64,000 nucleotides of DNA from Beroe forskalii (GCA_011033025.1 WFMF01000399.1:1-64000); one strand, 5' to 3'; shown: positions 11,516 through 21,957, counted from the stretch's first letter. Numbers and translations are program-made. Notes: generated by a model from the sequence alone, not told the origin.

Positions 11516-11727
11516 CAGTTATTTCTTTTTTTGCACTGTAAATTGTAATTCAGTGGAAAGCATATCACCAAATTAACATGGCCGTATCACCAAATTAACA
11601 GGCTGAATAATAAAATCGCGTGTCGAGAAAAGAGGGTGCAAAAATTTCAATTGAAGAATTGAGTTCGGAATAGGCAGATAAATGATAATCATTGTATTTT
11701 ATTGTGTTATATACGCTAATCTAACTA

Positions 11728-12982
11728 GGGGGGGGGGGGCCAACCTCGAAAAACCCCGGGTGGATATAAAAATTGGCAAATGGGGGTTTAATTTTTCGGG
11801 GTTTACGGGGGTAAAAGGAGGCTAAACTGATGAAAATAGCCGTTTTTCGGTTGGAAAATATCGATTTTCGTACAAAATGGTACTACTTAAATTGTGGTTT
11901 TTCGGCTTTTCTCTCAAGTGGTACCATATCTGTTGACGATTTTTTGCCCTTTTCTGAAATAGTACCATTTTTGTTGACGATTTTCGGCCCACATCTGAAA
12001 TGGTACCATATTTGTTGAGGATTTTTGGCCCTTTTCTGAAATGGTACCATTTTTGTTGAGGAATTTTGGCCCTTTTCTGAAATGGTACCATATTTGTTGA
12101 GGATTTTTGGCCCTTTTCTGAAATGGTACCATTTTTGTTGAGGAATTTTGGCCCTTTTCTGAAATGGTACCATATTTGGTGAGGAATTTCAACCCTTTTC
12201 TGAAATGGTACCATATTTATTGCGGATTTTTGGCCCTTTTCTGAAATTGTACCATTTTTGTTGACGATTTTTGGCCCTTTTCTGAAATGGTACCATTTTT
12301 GTTGAGGAATTTTGGCCCTTTTCTGAAATGGTACCATTTTTGTTGACGATTTTTGGCCCTTTTCTGAAATGGTACCATTTTTGTTGACGATTTTTGACCC
12401 TCATCTGAAATGGTACCATTTCAACCCTTTTCTGAAATAGTACCATATTTGTTGACGATTTTTGGCCCTTTTCTGAAATGGTACCATATCTGTTGACGAT
12501 TTTCTGAAATAGTACCATTTTTGTTGACGTTTTTTGACCCTCATCTGAAATGGTACCATATTTGTTGACGATTTTTGGCCCTTTTCTGAAATGGTACCAT
12601 TTTTGTTGAGGAATTTTGGCTCTTTTCTGAAATGGTACCATTTTTGTTGACGATTTTTGACCCTCATCTGAAATGGTACTATGTTTGTTGAGGATTTTTG
12701 GTACCATATTTGATGATGATATTTGGCCTTTTTCTGAAATGGTACCATTTTTATACTGGATTTTTTGCCCTTTCCTAAAATGGTACCACTTTTGGTGAGC
12801 AATTTTGACACTTTTCTGAAATGGTACCCTTTTTGTTGAGGATTTTTGGCCCTATTTTGGAATGGTACCCAGTATTTTCTTATTTAAACCCCCAAAAACC
12901 CCAAAGTGGATATGAAAAAAGCCAAATAGGGGTTTAATTTTTCGGGGTTTAAGGGGGTTTTTCGAGGTTGGCCCCCCCCCCC
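11728..12982. mobile_element. Element B: inverted ends around a minisatellite
   Basis: The ends are inverted: a G-run then GCCAACCTCGAAAAACCCC on the left, and GGGGGTTTTTCGAGGTTGGC then a C-run on the right. Just inside each end is GTGGATATRAAAA, then GGGTTTAATTTTTCGGGG. Flanking direct repeats TAACTA (11722-11727 and 12983-12988) look like the target duplication, extendable to CTAACTA because of the C-run. The interior is almost all a 41-bp minisatellite. A decayed relative lies at 6600-7070, and an isolated end-like piece near 11098-11145. Confidence 0.8.
11878..12870. repeat. 41-bp minisatellite centred on TGGTACCA
   Basis: About 24 units of 41 bp, each with the palindrome TGGTACCA, then TTTTGTTGA, a variable GGATTTTTGGCCC-like block and TTTTCTGAAA. 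Because 41 is not a multiple of three and the unit lacks stops on the minus strand, all three minus frames stay open for long runs (repeating peptide MVPFQKRAKIPQQKWYHFRK). I read these as by-products, not genes. Some units are partly deleted, for example near 12420 and 12500. Confidence 0.9.
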
Positions 12983-13121
12983 TAACTACCCGTAGTGGTA
13001 TTGTTGCCGAGTGCTAATTACAGCACTAATCACACGAGGCGAAGTCGAGTTTGATTAGTGCACTAATTTCACGAGTGCAATTAGTGCAACAATACCACTA
13101 GGGGATTTAGATTAGCGTATT

Positions 13122-14721
13122 ATACCACGACACAAAATGGTCACAATATAAACCAGTGCACATATAATAACTCCAAATCAGTAAGTAGTTACTACCTTCG
13201 TATGGAGATATTGCACTCGTGCATAATTATTTAGATATTTTGATATTGCACTCGTACATATTTAGATATTTTGATATTGCTCTCAGTGCATGTTTAGATA
13301 TTTTGATATTGCACTCGTGCAAATATCAGATATCTGAGAGTGCAATATGCCCTTATATTGCACTGTGGTTATCTGCACTGGAGTGGTATAATATTATGTC
13401 AAATTGTAATACATGTATACATGTCCAGGTTTGCTTACTCCTGTCTCCCGATCCTTCCTTGAGAGTTTCCTGATCTGATGCGAGCTACCAAGTATCTAAT
13501 ACCTATAGCCTTGCACCTGTAATACAGTCCAGGAGGTAAACTATGCTATCAATGAAACAGTAGACTGTCGAGATAAGAAACTGGAAAATTTCAATTGACT
13601 TTAGAATGGACACATATTGGATACTGTAATAATCATTTCGTATAAGGTTGTCGCCTGACAGTTATTAACTCGTTAAATCTCATACGTGTCCAGGTTTGCC
13701 TACTCCTGTCTACTGATACTTCCCTGAACTGCTGAAGAAGGTTCCCTGATCCGATACGTGCTACTGAACAGACCTTTTCAATGCAATACAAGCCAACAGG
13801 TAAATTATGATAATCATTAGCAGGTAGAAATATGCAAATGGAAAAACTTAATTGAATTTTGAATGGTCCGATATTGAATAATAATCATTTTATATTATTT
13901 CATTGCATGGAGTTCCATTGAATGGCGTTTGGTTGATGTTTAATTAGTTGTTAAGACTCATTCTTTCAGGATTGACTGCTCCTGCTGAGTGCTGATGCTT
14001 TTTGGTTGGTACTCGTCCTGTTACCCCTGCCGGTGCATTCATGAACTTTTGATGAAAATTCTCTGATCCGATAGGAACTTCTGCCTTGACTTTTCAATAC
14101 TGCAACCGGGGTCAAATAGAACATTGAAATTCAAAATAAACAGATATCAATTAATCGAAATAATATTCTATTTCATCGTATTAGAGTAGAAATATTTAGG
14201 TAGATGGTGTTTGATACGTATTTCCAAGCCATATGATTTTGAACACTTGCAATGCCGAATTTCGCCCAAAACGACCTTAAATTATTGAAGGGAACAATAA
14301 TTATATTACCATATATTCATATTTCATGCCATTTCACAAACAGGAATTCTTACGGGATCTTAAAAATGAAATAAAATTATCATCGATGAGCATTGTTATC
14401 CTGAGAAGAATTTTAAGAGCAATAAAAAACATTTTCAGATAAATTAAGGCTGAATGGTCAGCAACTACCCCATGGTGTTAAATCACATGTAGCCATATTT
14501 TTAGCAAATTTTGAGGGCACTTGTCGGCGTGCAATAATGTACACTAAGAACATAGCAAATGGTCATGACGCTAATAAAATCATTGCACTCGGCTTCGCCT
14601 CGTGCAATGATTTCTATTAGCGCATTCCCAGCCATGCTCTAAGCGTATATAATACCACTCCAGTGCAGATAACCACAGTGCAATATAGGGAGATAGGGGC
14701 ATATTGAACTGGTCGTGGTAT
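13122..14721. repeat. Non-genic DNA with two diverged tandem repeats
   Basis: Near 13225-13330 a unit with TTTAGATATTTTGATATTGC is repeated three times. From about 13424 to 14200 three diverged units with a period of roughly 265-290 bp follow; each starts near TCCAGGTTTGCYTACTCCTG (weaker in the third) and contains CTGATCYGAT. TGCACTGTGGTTATCTGCAC near 13360 is repeated in inverse near 14665, so the tract between is itself bracketed by inverted repeats. No gene. Confidence 0.6.
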
Positions 14722-14874
14722 TATACGCTAATCTAACTCCCCAGAAGTGATATTGTTGCACTAATATGCACTCGGCTAACGCCTCGTGCACATTAGTGTA
14801 CTAATCAGCACTCGGCTTCGCCTCGTGCTCAATAAGTGCAACAATAACACTATGCGTCGTTAGATTAGCGTATA
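14722..14874. mobile_element. Foldback family C, short intact-looking copy
   Basis: A 153-bp element with 16-bp inverted ends (TATACGCTAATCTAAC and complement). Inside, two stretches of GCACTCGGCTTCGCCTCGTG type lie between inverted CACTTATTG-like arms. It serves as the reference for the interrupted copy at 11710-13121; a further fragment lies near 16880-16995. Confidence 0.75.
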
Positions 14875-17739
14875 TTATAAAACGATAATTTCTGTTTTAT
14901 GACGGCTTCAAAAATTGATTTTTAGGGTCATTAAATGATTTTCATAAGATAGTAGAATTTTCGAAATTTTGGGGTGTGATAATTTTTCCAGATGTGTGAT
15001 AACTATAGTCTTTATCATGGAGGTCGAGGGGGTTAATCGCTAAATTATCGAGGGCGAAGCCCGAGATGATAATTGGAGTTGAATCCGAGACCCTACAACT
15101 CCTAGAGTCATATTAACCCGCTATAAGTTTTTGATTATGATCTGCTTTAGTATGGTTAATTTTAGAGTATGCATCAGTTAAGTGAGGTTAAGTTTTGATT
15201 ATTGCCTACTTAAGTGTAGTTAATTTTTGATTATCAAGCGACCAATCTCTTTGTGTCTTTTTATTGGGGTCTCGCCGCTCATACTGAAAACGTGACTGAT
15301 TTTTCATGACGTCTAGGTATCACTTCGTGCGTAATAATTAATAAAGAACGGTTCACTGGTGTCTATTGGGTTTTTGAATACACTGCAAAAACATACCTGG
15401 AAGGTGCATAATTAACTTACAGTTACACAAAGGTTCTGTATTTGCCCTTCTTTTGGCCTTGAAATCACGCCCTTCGTTTGATTCCCGAGATTTGGTAGCT
15501 ATGCTTCGTGTAATTGCGCTCGCAAGCTCTTGCATTTGTTGCATGAATCCCACTCACAAGCTTGTAGAATTAATGCGGTTATTCCAATTAGCATTTACCG
15601 TATGTAATATGACAAATTGATTACTAAATTTGCACGCCCGTGTAATTGCTTGTTGTTGCAGTACCGCTCGCGTGCAGTAAACTGCCGTGCAATTGGTCGT
15701 GGTACAATACGGCAATCTAGCGCCACAAAAGTGAAGCTGTTGCGCCCGGCTGAAGCCTCGAACCAATCTATTATTATAATCGAGAGAGGTAGTTCAAGGT
15801 AGGAGCCTCCGCTCTCCCAGAAAATCTGACAAACTAGGAGTTGAAAAACCGCGATTTTTTGCAGGGTGGTAGAAAAAAGGTGTCTTCGTATTGCTACATT
15901 CTTCTTTTTTGAGTAAAGGCTTTAGATTTTTTGTGGTTAACGCTCAAAGTTGGAAAAAGGGTCGCGAAAAACATGATCGAGTTTTAGATTTGATTCACCA
16001 GTTGAGCGCGTTGCTATGGATACATGGGCGCGCGCAAAACTGCACGTGCATTTTCACGAAGAATCTGCCATTTCGTTGTTGTATATTTTGGAAACGTTTC
16101 CACTGTTGAAATTCATAATTTATACGTTCCCAATAGAATTTTCGAGTTCGGTAAAAAGTTTTTGACCGAAGACTAACTTATCACCGTCGTAGGAGAAATG
16201 GTAAGAGTTGTTCCATTATGAAAATTAGCGGTAATTCTTTCAAGAAAACAATTCGGTGGTTTGCTGCGAGAATTCGACGGAATGAGGAATTCAATTATTT
16301 ACTGAAGCTAGAAGTGGGTTATGAAATGATAAAAATGCAAACAATTTTGATTTTAATGAGCTCGGATTAAAATTTGTTGCCCATCTGTTCTCCTAATCTG
16401 AACTTAAGATTAAAAAACATTATTTTTGAGTATTTCTTATTTAACAGCTGTTTGTTCGAGGTTAATATGCAATCGTAAAATTTGGTCTATATTTTCATTT
16501 ATTTTCAAAGCCCTTATGTGAATATTTCTTCATTTCGTTACGTTACCCCACCCCCAGTAACAAAAATTGCATCAATGACTAACTTAGTGTAAGATATCAC
16601 ATTTGACACTTCCAAACTTAAAAAAACAGCAATTGTTCATTTTATTCCAATTTCATACGTTTCAATTGTTTTTGTCATTAATTTTCATAATTCAATATTA
16701 TTATTTATGAAACTTTCGTTGTGGCTCATGAATTTTGAAAATACTGCGTACTTTAATGTCCATTTTTTCAACTTTTCAAGTCTAAGAAACCAGGGTCCTG
16801 ACTAGGGCAATTATATGCTGGCATGGTGGTGCATTGAAAGGGTCGGGTGTCCCGTGACCTAGAAGGCCCAACGGGCCTTCTATTAGTTTTCTAATCAACA
16901 CTCGGCTTCGTCTTGGGTGATGAGTAAATTAGTAGGCACTCTGCCTCAACTAGTGCAATTAATGAAACAGTGTCACTATGTGCCGTTAGATTCTCCTTAT
17001 ACATTCTCCTGTTTAACTGCAAAGGAGTTATTTGCACAGGATTAGTAGTGTTTGATAAGAATTTTGAAAAGTGTACTTGTATTTATTATTGTGATATAAT
17101 TATAATTGAAAAATTAATGAACTGGATATATGAAGTGTATGCTTTTGTTTCTTCAAATTTGTTACTGAATCTCTCTAATTTCAAATCATAGGTATCACAA
17201 CGTATAATTTTGAGTTTTCTCGGTCTCTTTTTCAGCTTTGCTCAATAAGATTCATAGATGTGATTCCTGAATGAAAACTTCTACTAATTATGATTATTTG
17301 AATTTTGAGCAATTTGCCGTAATCTCATTTATGAAATTTGAACCCTATCCTTACGACTTTTTGAGAATTCAATTTAACAAAATGTTAGGCTAGAATTATC
17401 AGTAAATAAAGTTTGTAATAGCATGAAATCAGCACTCAAAAATGCCATTACTTGTGCGTGAAAATGTTTCAATTTAACTTCAGGCATTTCTTGAATTCAT
17501 TAATATTTAAGGTATCTGCTGTACGGGCCAGAGTTTGAACGATGCAGTAAATCCTCATCTATGAATATTAGTAGAATTGAGTGCTTACTGCTTATCGGAA
17601 AAAATTGAATGATTTTTGGCTAATACTGTAATTATTCATATAATTGGCTACTATGAATGACTTATGATCGCATTAAAGATTTTATAATACTTTACACAGC
17701 AGAGCAGCATTAATTGCCAATTAACCATAACTGAACCAA
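14875..17739. other. Non-genic stretch with repeat fragments
   Basis: No supported exon. There is a small hairpin at about 15042-15071 (ATTATCGAGGGC..GCCCGAGATGATAAT) and a family-C-like fragment near 16880-16995 with AACACTCGGCTTCGTCTTGG. The rest is AT-rich and unremarkable. Confidence 0.45.
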
Positions 17740-18175
17740 GAAGAGAAAACTCAAAATTGTACCCTAAAGGCACGACAAGATTAAAACTTCGTTTGGGGTT
17801 CTGTGGACGAACTGTGGATGAATTTATCTTTGGCTTTGTTATGCCTTTTGGACGTTGATACTGCAAACGGGAACTGTTCGAGTCAAGCCGAATTACCGAA
17901 ACCATCCCGAACCCAAAAGCCTCTCTGTAACGATTTGAAACAAGCCAAAACAAGTGAATCAACTTGAAACACTCGAATCAATTCAAAACAAGCGAATCAA
18001 CCCCTTCCCTAACCCAGGTTAATTCGGGTTGATTCGTTTCTTTCGGGTAGTTTCGCTGGTTTTGGGTCAATTCACTGGTTTCGGTTTGATTTGGGAGGGT
18101 TTTGAGTTGGTCCGAAGACGTTTCGGGTTTTCCTCTTGTTTCGGCTTGATTCGACCAGATCCTGCCTGTAGTATC
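17740..18175. repeat. Inverted GATTCG-rich tract
   Basis: CGAATCAA motifs (about 17950-18000) face TTGATTCG and GGTTTCGGTTTGAT motifs (about 18020-18150), forming an imperfect inverted structure. There is no consistent reading frame. Confidence 0.4.
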
Positions 18176-18551
18176 GACGACCTTTCGGGATACCTGGTAA
18201 GTTAACTATGAAATGAGGCTATCATCTCTCCCGGTTGCGTTTCTGATAAAATTCATGAATATGAAAGTTTGGAATTAAAAGAATATAATGACCGTAGTCG
18301 AATCTACATACGTGTGGCAGTTTCAATCTCAATTCTGTTACATGCTATGGTGAGTATGGCCATTAAAATAGGCTGTAAAGCGTCATCAACATAACATATT
18401 GAAGTCTCATAATGACGACATCTTGGCCGCTTATTCATCAAATATGCATGAATTTTGTATATTATGGAACACGCCACCATTGTCTTATAAGCATTTCCGC
18501 GCGGGATTTGAGCGCGCACGCGAGTTTTTATTAAAAAAAGTGATGCCCTGG

Positions 18552-18818
18552 AGTGAGCCTCCTCGGCCACGGGCATGGACGAAGAGGCTCACTTTTTTTT
18601 ACATAATTTTTTTTTCATGAAAAAATTTTTTCATGTTTTTTTTTTTCTTGGAAAATTTTTTATAGTAAAAAAATTTGATCCTCCTCGGCCACGGGGTTGG
18701 ACAAAAAGGATCAAAAAATTTTATATAAAATTTTTTTCATGTAAAATTTTTTATGTAAATTTTTTTTATGAAAAATTTTTTATGCAAAAAAAAGTGAGCC
18801 TGCTCGGCCACCGTACTA
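18552..18818. repeat. Repeated hairpins with shared loop, different stems
   Basis: Hairpin 1: arms 552-561 and 584-593 past 18000 (AGTGAGCCTC with GAGGCTCACT). Hairpin 2: arms 18674-18682 and 18707-18715 (TTTGATCCT with AGGATCAAA). The 24-base segment between the inner arms is nearly the same in both (CCTCGGCCACGGG, then TGGAC). A third left half, GTGAGCCTGCTCGGCCACC, starts at 18794 without a right arm. Long A/T homopolymers with more small inverted repeats separate them. Function unknown. Confidence 0.7.
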
Positions 18819-18981
18819 ACCATTAGCCACTGAACACTGAACAACTGAAATTATTGGCCTGACAACACTAAACTTTAACAATAATGTTCAGAGTGGTCCG
18901 GAGTGTCAAACATTTTCGCTTTTGATCTTGCCAGATGCCCGTAACAAGTGTCGCACTAGATGAATTAAAATTGCTTGATGA

Positions 18982-19060
18982 TTCCTAAGCCAGCATAGGT
19001 GTGCGTACGCGCGCGGCGCTTCTGAGGACGCGCGCCCCGAAACACAAACAGGGATATACC
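18982..19060 (-). mobile_element. Diverged longer relative of the 66/68-bp element
   Basis: Read on the minus strand, it ends in CACACCTATGCTGGCTTAGG and has TATATCCCTGTTTG further upstream, matching the order of blocks in the short elements at 20100-20167 and 51189-51254 but with about 10 extra bases and no matching left end. Confidence 0.5.
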
Positions 19061-19317
19061 GGTCAGTCTCCCATATAAACGGGAGCTTTCATTATCTATG
19101 ACAATGACGTCACTCAGAAAAATATAATTAAGCGCATTTAGCGCTTTAAGCAGTAAGGTTAGGGTTCTGGTTAGGGTCAGGATTTGTCAGGTTTAGGATA
19201 AGGATTAAGGTTAGGGTTTTGGTTAGGGCAATGGTTAGGTTAAGGATACAGAAAAATTGACGTTTAGATCTGTGACGTCACTCAGAGCCGTTTATATGGG
19301 GGACATACCGATATACG
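19055..19317. repeat. Foldback enclosing telomere-like repeats
   Basis: The ends pair as GATATACCGGTCAGTCTCCC..ATATAAACGG on the left against CCGTTTATATGGGGGACATA on the right. Just inside, both sides carry TGACGTCACTCAGA in direct orientation. The centre (about 19157-19250) holds at least eight irregular GGTTAGGGT/TTAGG steps like a decayed TTAGGG telomere repeat. Confidence 0.55.
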
Positions 19318-19416
19318 TGTTCAGCAAATATGATGATACCATTCCAGACCGTACCGGCGTACCCGCTGATGCAATGCAACCGCGATTTAGTTGGCACATG
19401 CTATGCATATGTGCCC

Positions 19417-19503
19417 TTGCCAGGCGTTGCCTGGCCCCCTCGCGCGCGTGAAGCGCGCGCGCCCCGACTTTTGAAAAAATATGGGGCAGGCAACGTCTGG
19501 CAA
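19417..19503. mobile_element. Palindrome-ended micro-element (family P), copy 1
   Basis: An 87-bp element flanked by an exact 8-bp direct repeat ATGTGCCC (19409-19416 and 19504-19511). Its ends are TTGCCAGGCGTTGCCTGG-CCCC and GGGG-CAGGCAACGTCTGGC-AA, inverted to each other and each also a palindrome by itself. The core is a CGCGCGCGTGAAGCGCGCGC hairpin. Eight-base duplications are typical of hAT insertions, but class assignment is inference. Confidence 0.75.
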
Positions 19504-19565
19504 ATGTGCCCCTGTTTGTTCGCGCGTGCGCGCCTTTTCTTCGAACACGTACACGCGCGCTTGCG

Positions 19566-19644
19566 TTGTCAGACGCGTTCGGCGGACGCGCGCGCTTCGC
19601 GCGCGCGCCCGCCGAAGGCGAAGGGGTCAGACAACGTCTGACAA
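19566..19644. mobile_element. Palindrome-ended micro-element (family P), copy 2
   Basis: The left part is TTGTCAGACGCG, the core a GCGCGCGCTTCGCGCGCGC hairpin, and the right end GGGGTCAGACAACGTCTGAC-AA. The left end is shorter than in copy 1, and the flanks (CGCTTGCG and TAAGAATC) show no duplication, so this copy may be truncated or rearranged. Confidence 0.55.
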
Positions 19645-20016
19645 TAAGAATCAGAGCCGCGTAGGTTGCTAAATTTTGATGGATTTTCATCCCTAGCGCG
19701 CAACACTCCCTAGCGCGCAACGCAACACTGCGGAAAACGATGTGTGCTTCCCCTAACCAGGGGTGTCGATAACCAGGGTTTAGCGCTTGCCGCGCCGCGC
19801 ACTCTGTGCGCGTAACCAGGGTCCTGGTTAGGGCAAGATGTGTGCGTGGCGGAGTAGTCCAACGCATTTTTGCACTGACCCCCAAAATCGAATATAACAA
19901 GCTGATTTCACTTGGATCTGTTCATATTGAGTCCCCTGAGGTCCCACAAAAAAGTCTACCAAAATCGGAGTGGGGCAAATACGATTTTTTTCGATTTTCC
20001 CTCAGGCGCATGGACG

Positions 20017-20188
20017 TTGTCTGACGTCGTCAGACCCATTATTTAAAATTTATCTGCGAGTCGTGGCGCTCGCGCTTCGCGCGCGCGAGGGGGTCAGGCT
20101 TGCTAAACACGTATATCCCTGTCTGCGTTGCGCGGCGCGCGTACACACACCTATGCGGGCTTAGGAAGGGTCAGGCAACGCCTGACAA
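20017..20188. mobile_element. Palindrome-ended micro-element (family P), copy 3
   Basis: Left end TTGTCTGACGTCGTCAGACC, GCGCGC-TTC-GCGCGC core, right end GGGTCAGGC..AACGCCTGACAA. The flanks CATGGACG (20009-20016) and CATCGACG (20189-20196) agree at 7 of 8 bases. The right terminal palindrome is interrupted in its centre by the 68-bp element at 20100-20167; removing that element and one copy of GGGTCAGGC leaves about 95 bp. Confidence 0.7.
20100..20167 (+). mobile_element. 68-bp micro-MITE inserted into family P
   Basis: It starts TTGCTAAACACG and ends CGGGCTTAGGAA, imperfect inverted ends (9 of 12 match). It is flanked by GGGTCAGGC on both sides (20091-20099 and 20168-20176). It shares almost its whole sequence with 51189-51254 apart from a 2-bp length change in a CG run. 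The target was the centre of a family P terminal palindrome. Confidence 0.75.
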
Positions 20189-20755
20189 CATCGACGCGTA
20201 TGTTCAAAATACAATATCTCAGCTTCTGAATGAGATACAGACCTCCATGAGCACCTTAAAATGACCGCAATGGTCGAATTATGTTGGGCGGATGAGGTTT
20301 CCGAGGACCCAAAACCTTTACTTTTTGAGATATCGTCAAAAAACCTATACGCGAGTAGCTTATTTGAACATACGTAGGTAGTATGTGTACAAATCAAACA
20401 AATCTCGACATTAACCATCACAAAGTGAAAATATTGAGCTAATTATGCATGTATCAGATGTTATTGGATTAGATGACGTTAAAAAATAGTTCAGAGTGGA
20501 TTTAATAATGGTATTTTGGCTATGCAGTATGCAATTCCCTCATCTCAGGCACATCTAGACCAGAAAATTATGATTAGGATTATAAGTTCATCGACTCCAC
20601 TTTGGAGCTATTTAATGAATGACTAACAAGATAGTAGGCAGGAAAATAAGTTATTGGTTTACTTAATAAAAAAATCCTTGGATATGTTCTTCATTGATCT
20701 TTCACCTCTACTGAACTCTTTCTTTTTTCTACCCCTTCCCTCTAAACTGTGTTGC

Positions 20756-20905
20756 TCAGGAATCCGGAGTCCTGGGTGGCCCAGCCTTGCAGTTGTAAGC
20801 TGTGAGGGGTACGTGGGCCGAAACCCCTCCGTTTCCCTTTGTCACCTGCTGATGGTACACCTACATCGCAGATGGCAGGGAGACCTTACAACTGTAGGGT
20901 AACCG
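20756..20905 (+). repeat. Possible tRNA-derived SINE
   Basis: GGGTGGCCCAGCCTTG resembles an RNA polymerase III A box and GGGCCGAAACCCC, about 35 bases later, a B box. The tract is GC-richer than its surroundings and contains inverted GTTGTAAG and CTTACAAC. No second copy was found in the window, so the call rests on box-like motifs only. Confidence 0.3.
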
Positions 20906-21219
20906 CTGATGATTCACAGTTTAGTCTCTTCCGCCTCTCATGTCAATCCTTGAATTAGAAAATCGATATGCAGTATTTTGTTATGTTTGTAGTTTACCCA
21001 TACACCTCTATAGATAAGACATTGGATTGCTAATTATTGGCATTTCATCAGAAACTATCAAACATATTGGTTCTGAAGCATCCAAAACTACAAGACCACC
21101 AAAAAAATTAATGACACCGGATACATTTCTATGATATAGTCTAGATTAATATAATGAATCTTTGGTTTCATAGCATATGGAACAACAATGTTAGCCTATA
21201 CCTATCAGTCACCAGATAG

Positions 21220-21957
21220 ACAAGGTTGTGCAATCATGCTATATCACTCTAAGAAATCTCTGGGTTATTGCATCAAAACTCAGCTTTGACCTAAAGAAAC
21301 AGCTAATTCACTGTCTATTGTTATCAAAACTAGACTACTGTAATGGCCTGTACTGTCACCTTCCAGATTTTCAAATTAAACGCCTGCAGAAAGTTCAAAA
21401 TTCTTGCATCAGATTCCTCTTTGGAAAGCAAATCAAGAAATTTGACAGGGTCACACCATTCCTGAAGAAGGCCCATTTCTCCCAGTCAAACAAAGAATTG
21501 ATTTTAAGATTGCCTTGATGGTGTATAAAATCTTGAATAATGTTGCACCTGACTACTTGAGAGGATGTATATCTGCTAAAGGTCAACTCAGTCACTCTTT
21601 AAGGCATGAAGAAGACTTTTTTCCTGCTAGATCACCCTCCCCTTCCTCGCCTGAAGCAGACACTTCGATCTTTCTCTCATGCAGCCCCTTCTATTTGGAA
21701 CTTAATCCCATATGATATCAGATGTTCGAATGAAATTTCTTTGTTTAAGAAAAACTTAAAACTCACCTATTTCATATTGCATTTGGTAACAAATTTTCTT
21801 GAATGAATTTTATGAATTTGAAAATCTATGACATGTTTGTAAGAGACGCTTTAGATAGTGGAGTTAGGTTTTAAGATACTCTCTTTCAACTTTGAATTCT
21901 ATGACAACTATAAGGCGTATTATAAGTATTTAACATTTATTATTATTATGGTGCTGG
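21220..21957 (+). mobile_element. 5'-truncated CR1/L2-like retrotransposon remnant
   Basis: Three frames in succession give the C-terminal part of a non-LTR reverse transcriptase. The first (from 21228) has LLLSKLDYCNGLY and IKRLQKVQNSCIRF, then FDRVTPFLKKAHF. The next, near 21515, is MVYKILNNVAPDYL. The third, near 21606, is RSFSHAAPSIWNLIP. The shifts and the missing polymerase core show a dead copy. The 3' end has AAGGCGTATTATAAG and then ATT repeats, the usual tail of this clade. Confidence 0.85.

Larger units (their letters stand above)
11710..13121. mobile_element. Foldback family C copy split by an insertion
   Basis: The ends, TATACGCTAATCTAAC at 11710 and GATTAGCGTATTA near 13109, match the 153-bp copy at 14722-14874. 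The rest of the short element (GTGGTATTGTTGC through CAACAATACCACTA) lies at 12989-13100. Everything between is a separate element inserted after the first 18 bases. This gives the order of events: family C first, then the array-bearing element. Confidence 0.75.

Noticed and set aside
11822-12811. Several overlapping minus-strand frames of 90-170 codons with repeating WYHFRKGPK peptides
   Set aside because: They come from the 41-bp minisatellite, which lacks stops in all three minus frames; each frame just rotates through the same peptide.
18520-18830. Homopolymer-rich tract as a mitochondrial or organelle insertion
   Set aside because: No organelle gene or tRNA is recognisable; the structure is repeated hairpins separated by A/T runs.
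19157-19250. True chromosome end
   Set aside because: The telomere-like steps are irregular, short, enclosed by inverted repeats and followed by more sequence on both sides.
19292-19900. 202-codon Arg/Ala-rich minus-strand frame
   Set aside because: Produced by CGCGCG-rich micro-elements and foldbacks; it crosses several element borders.
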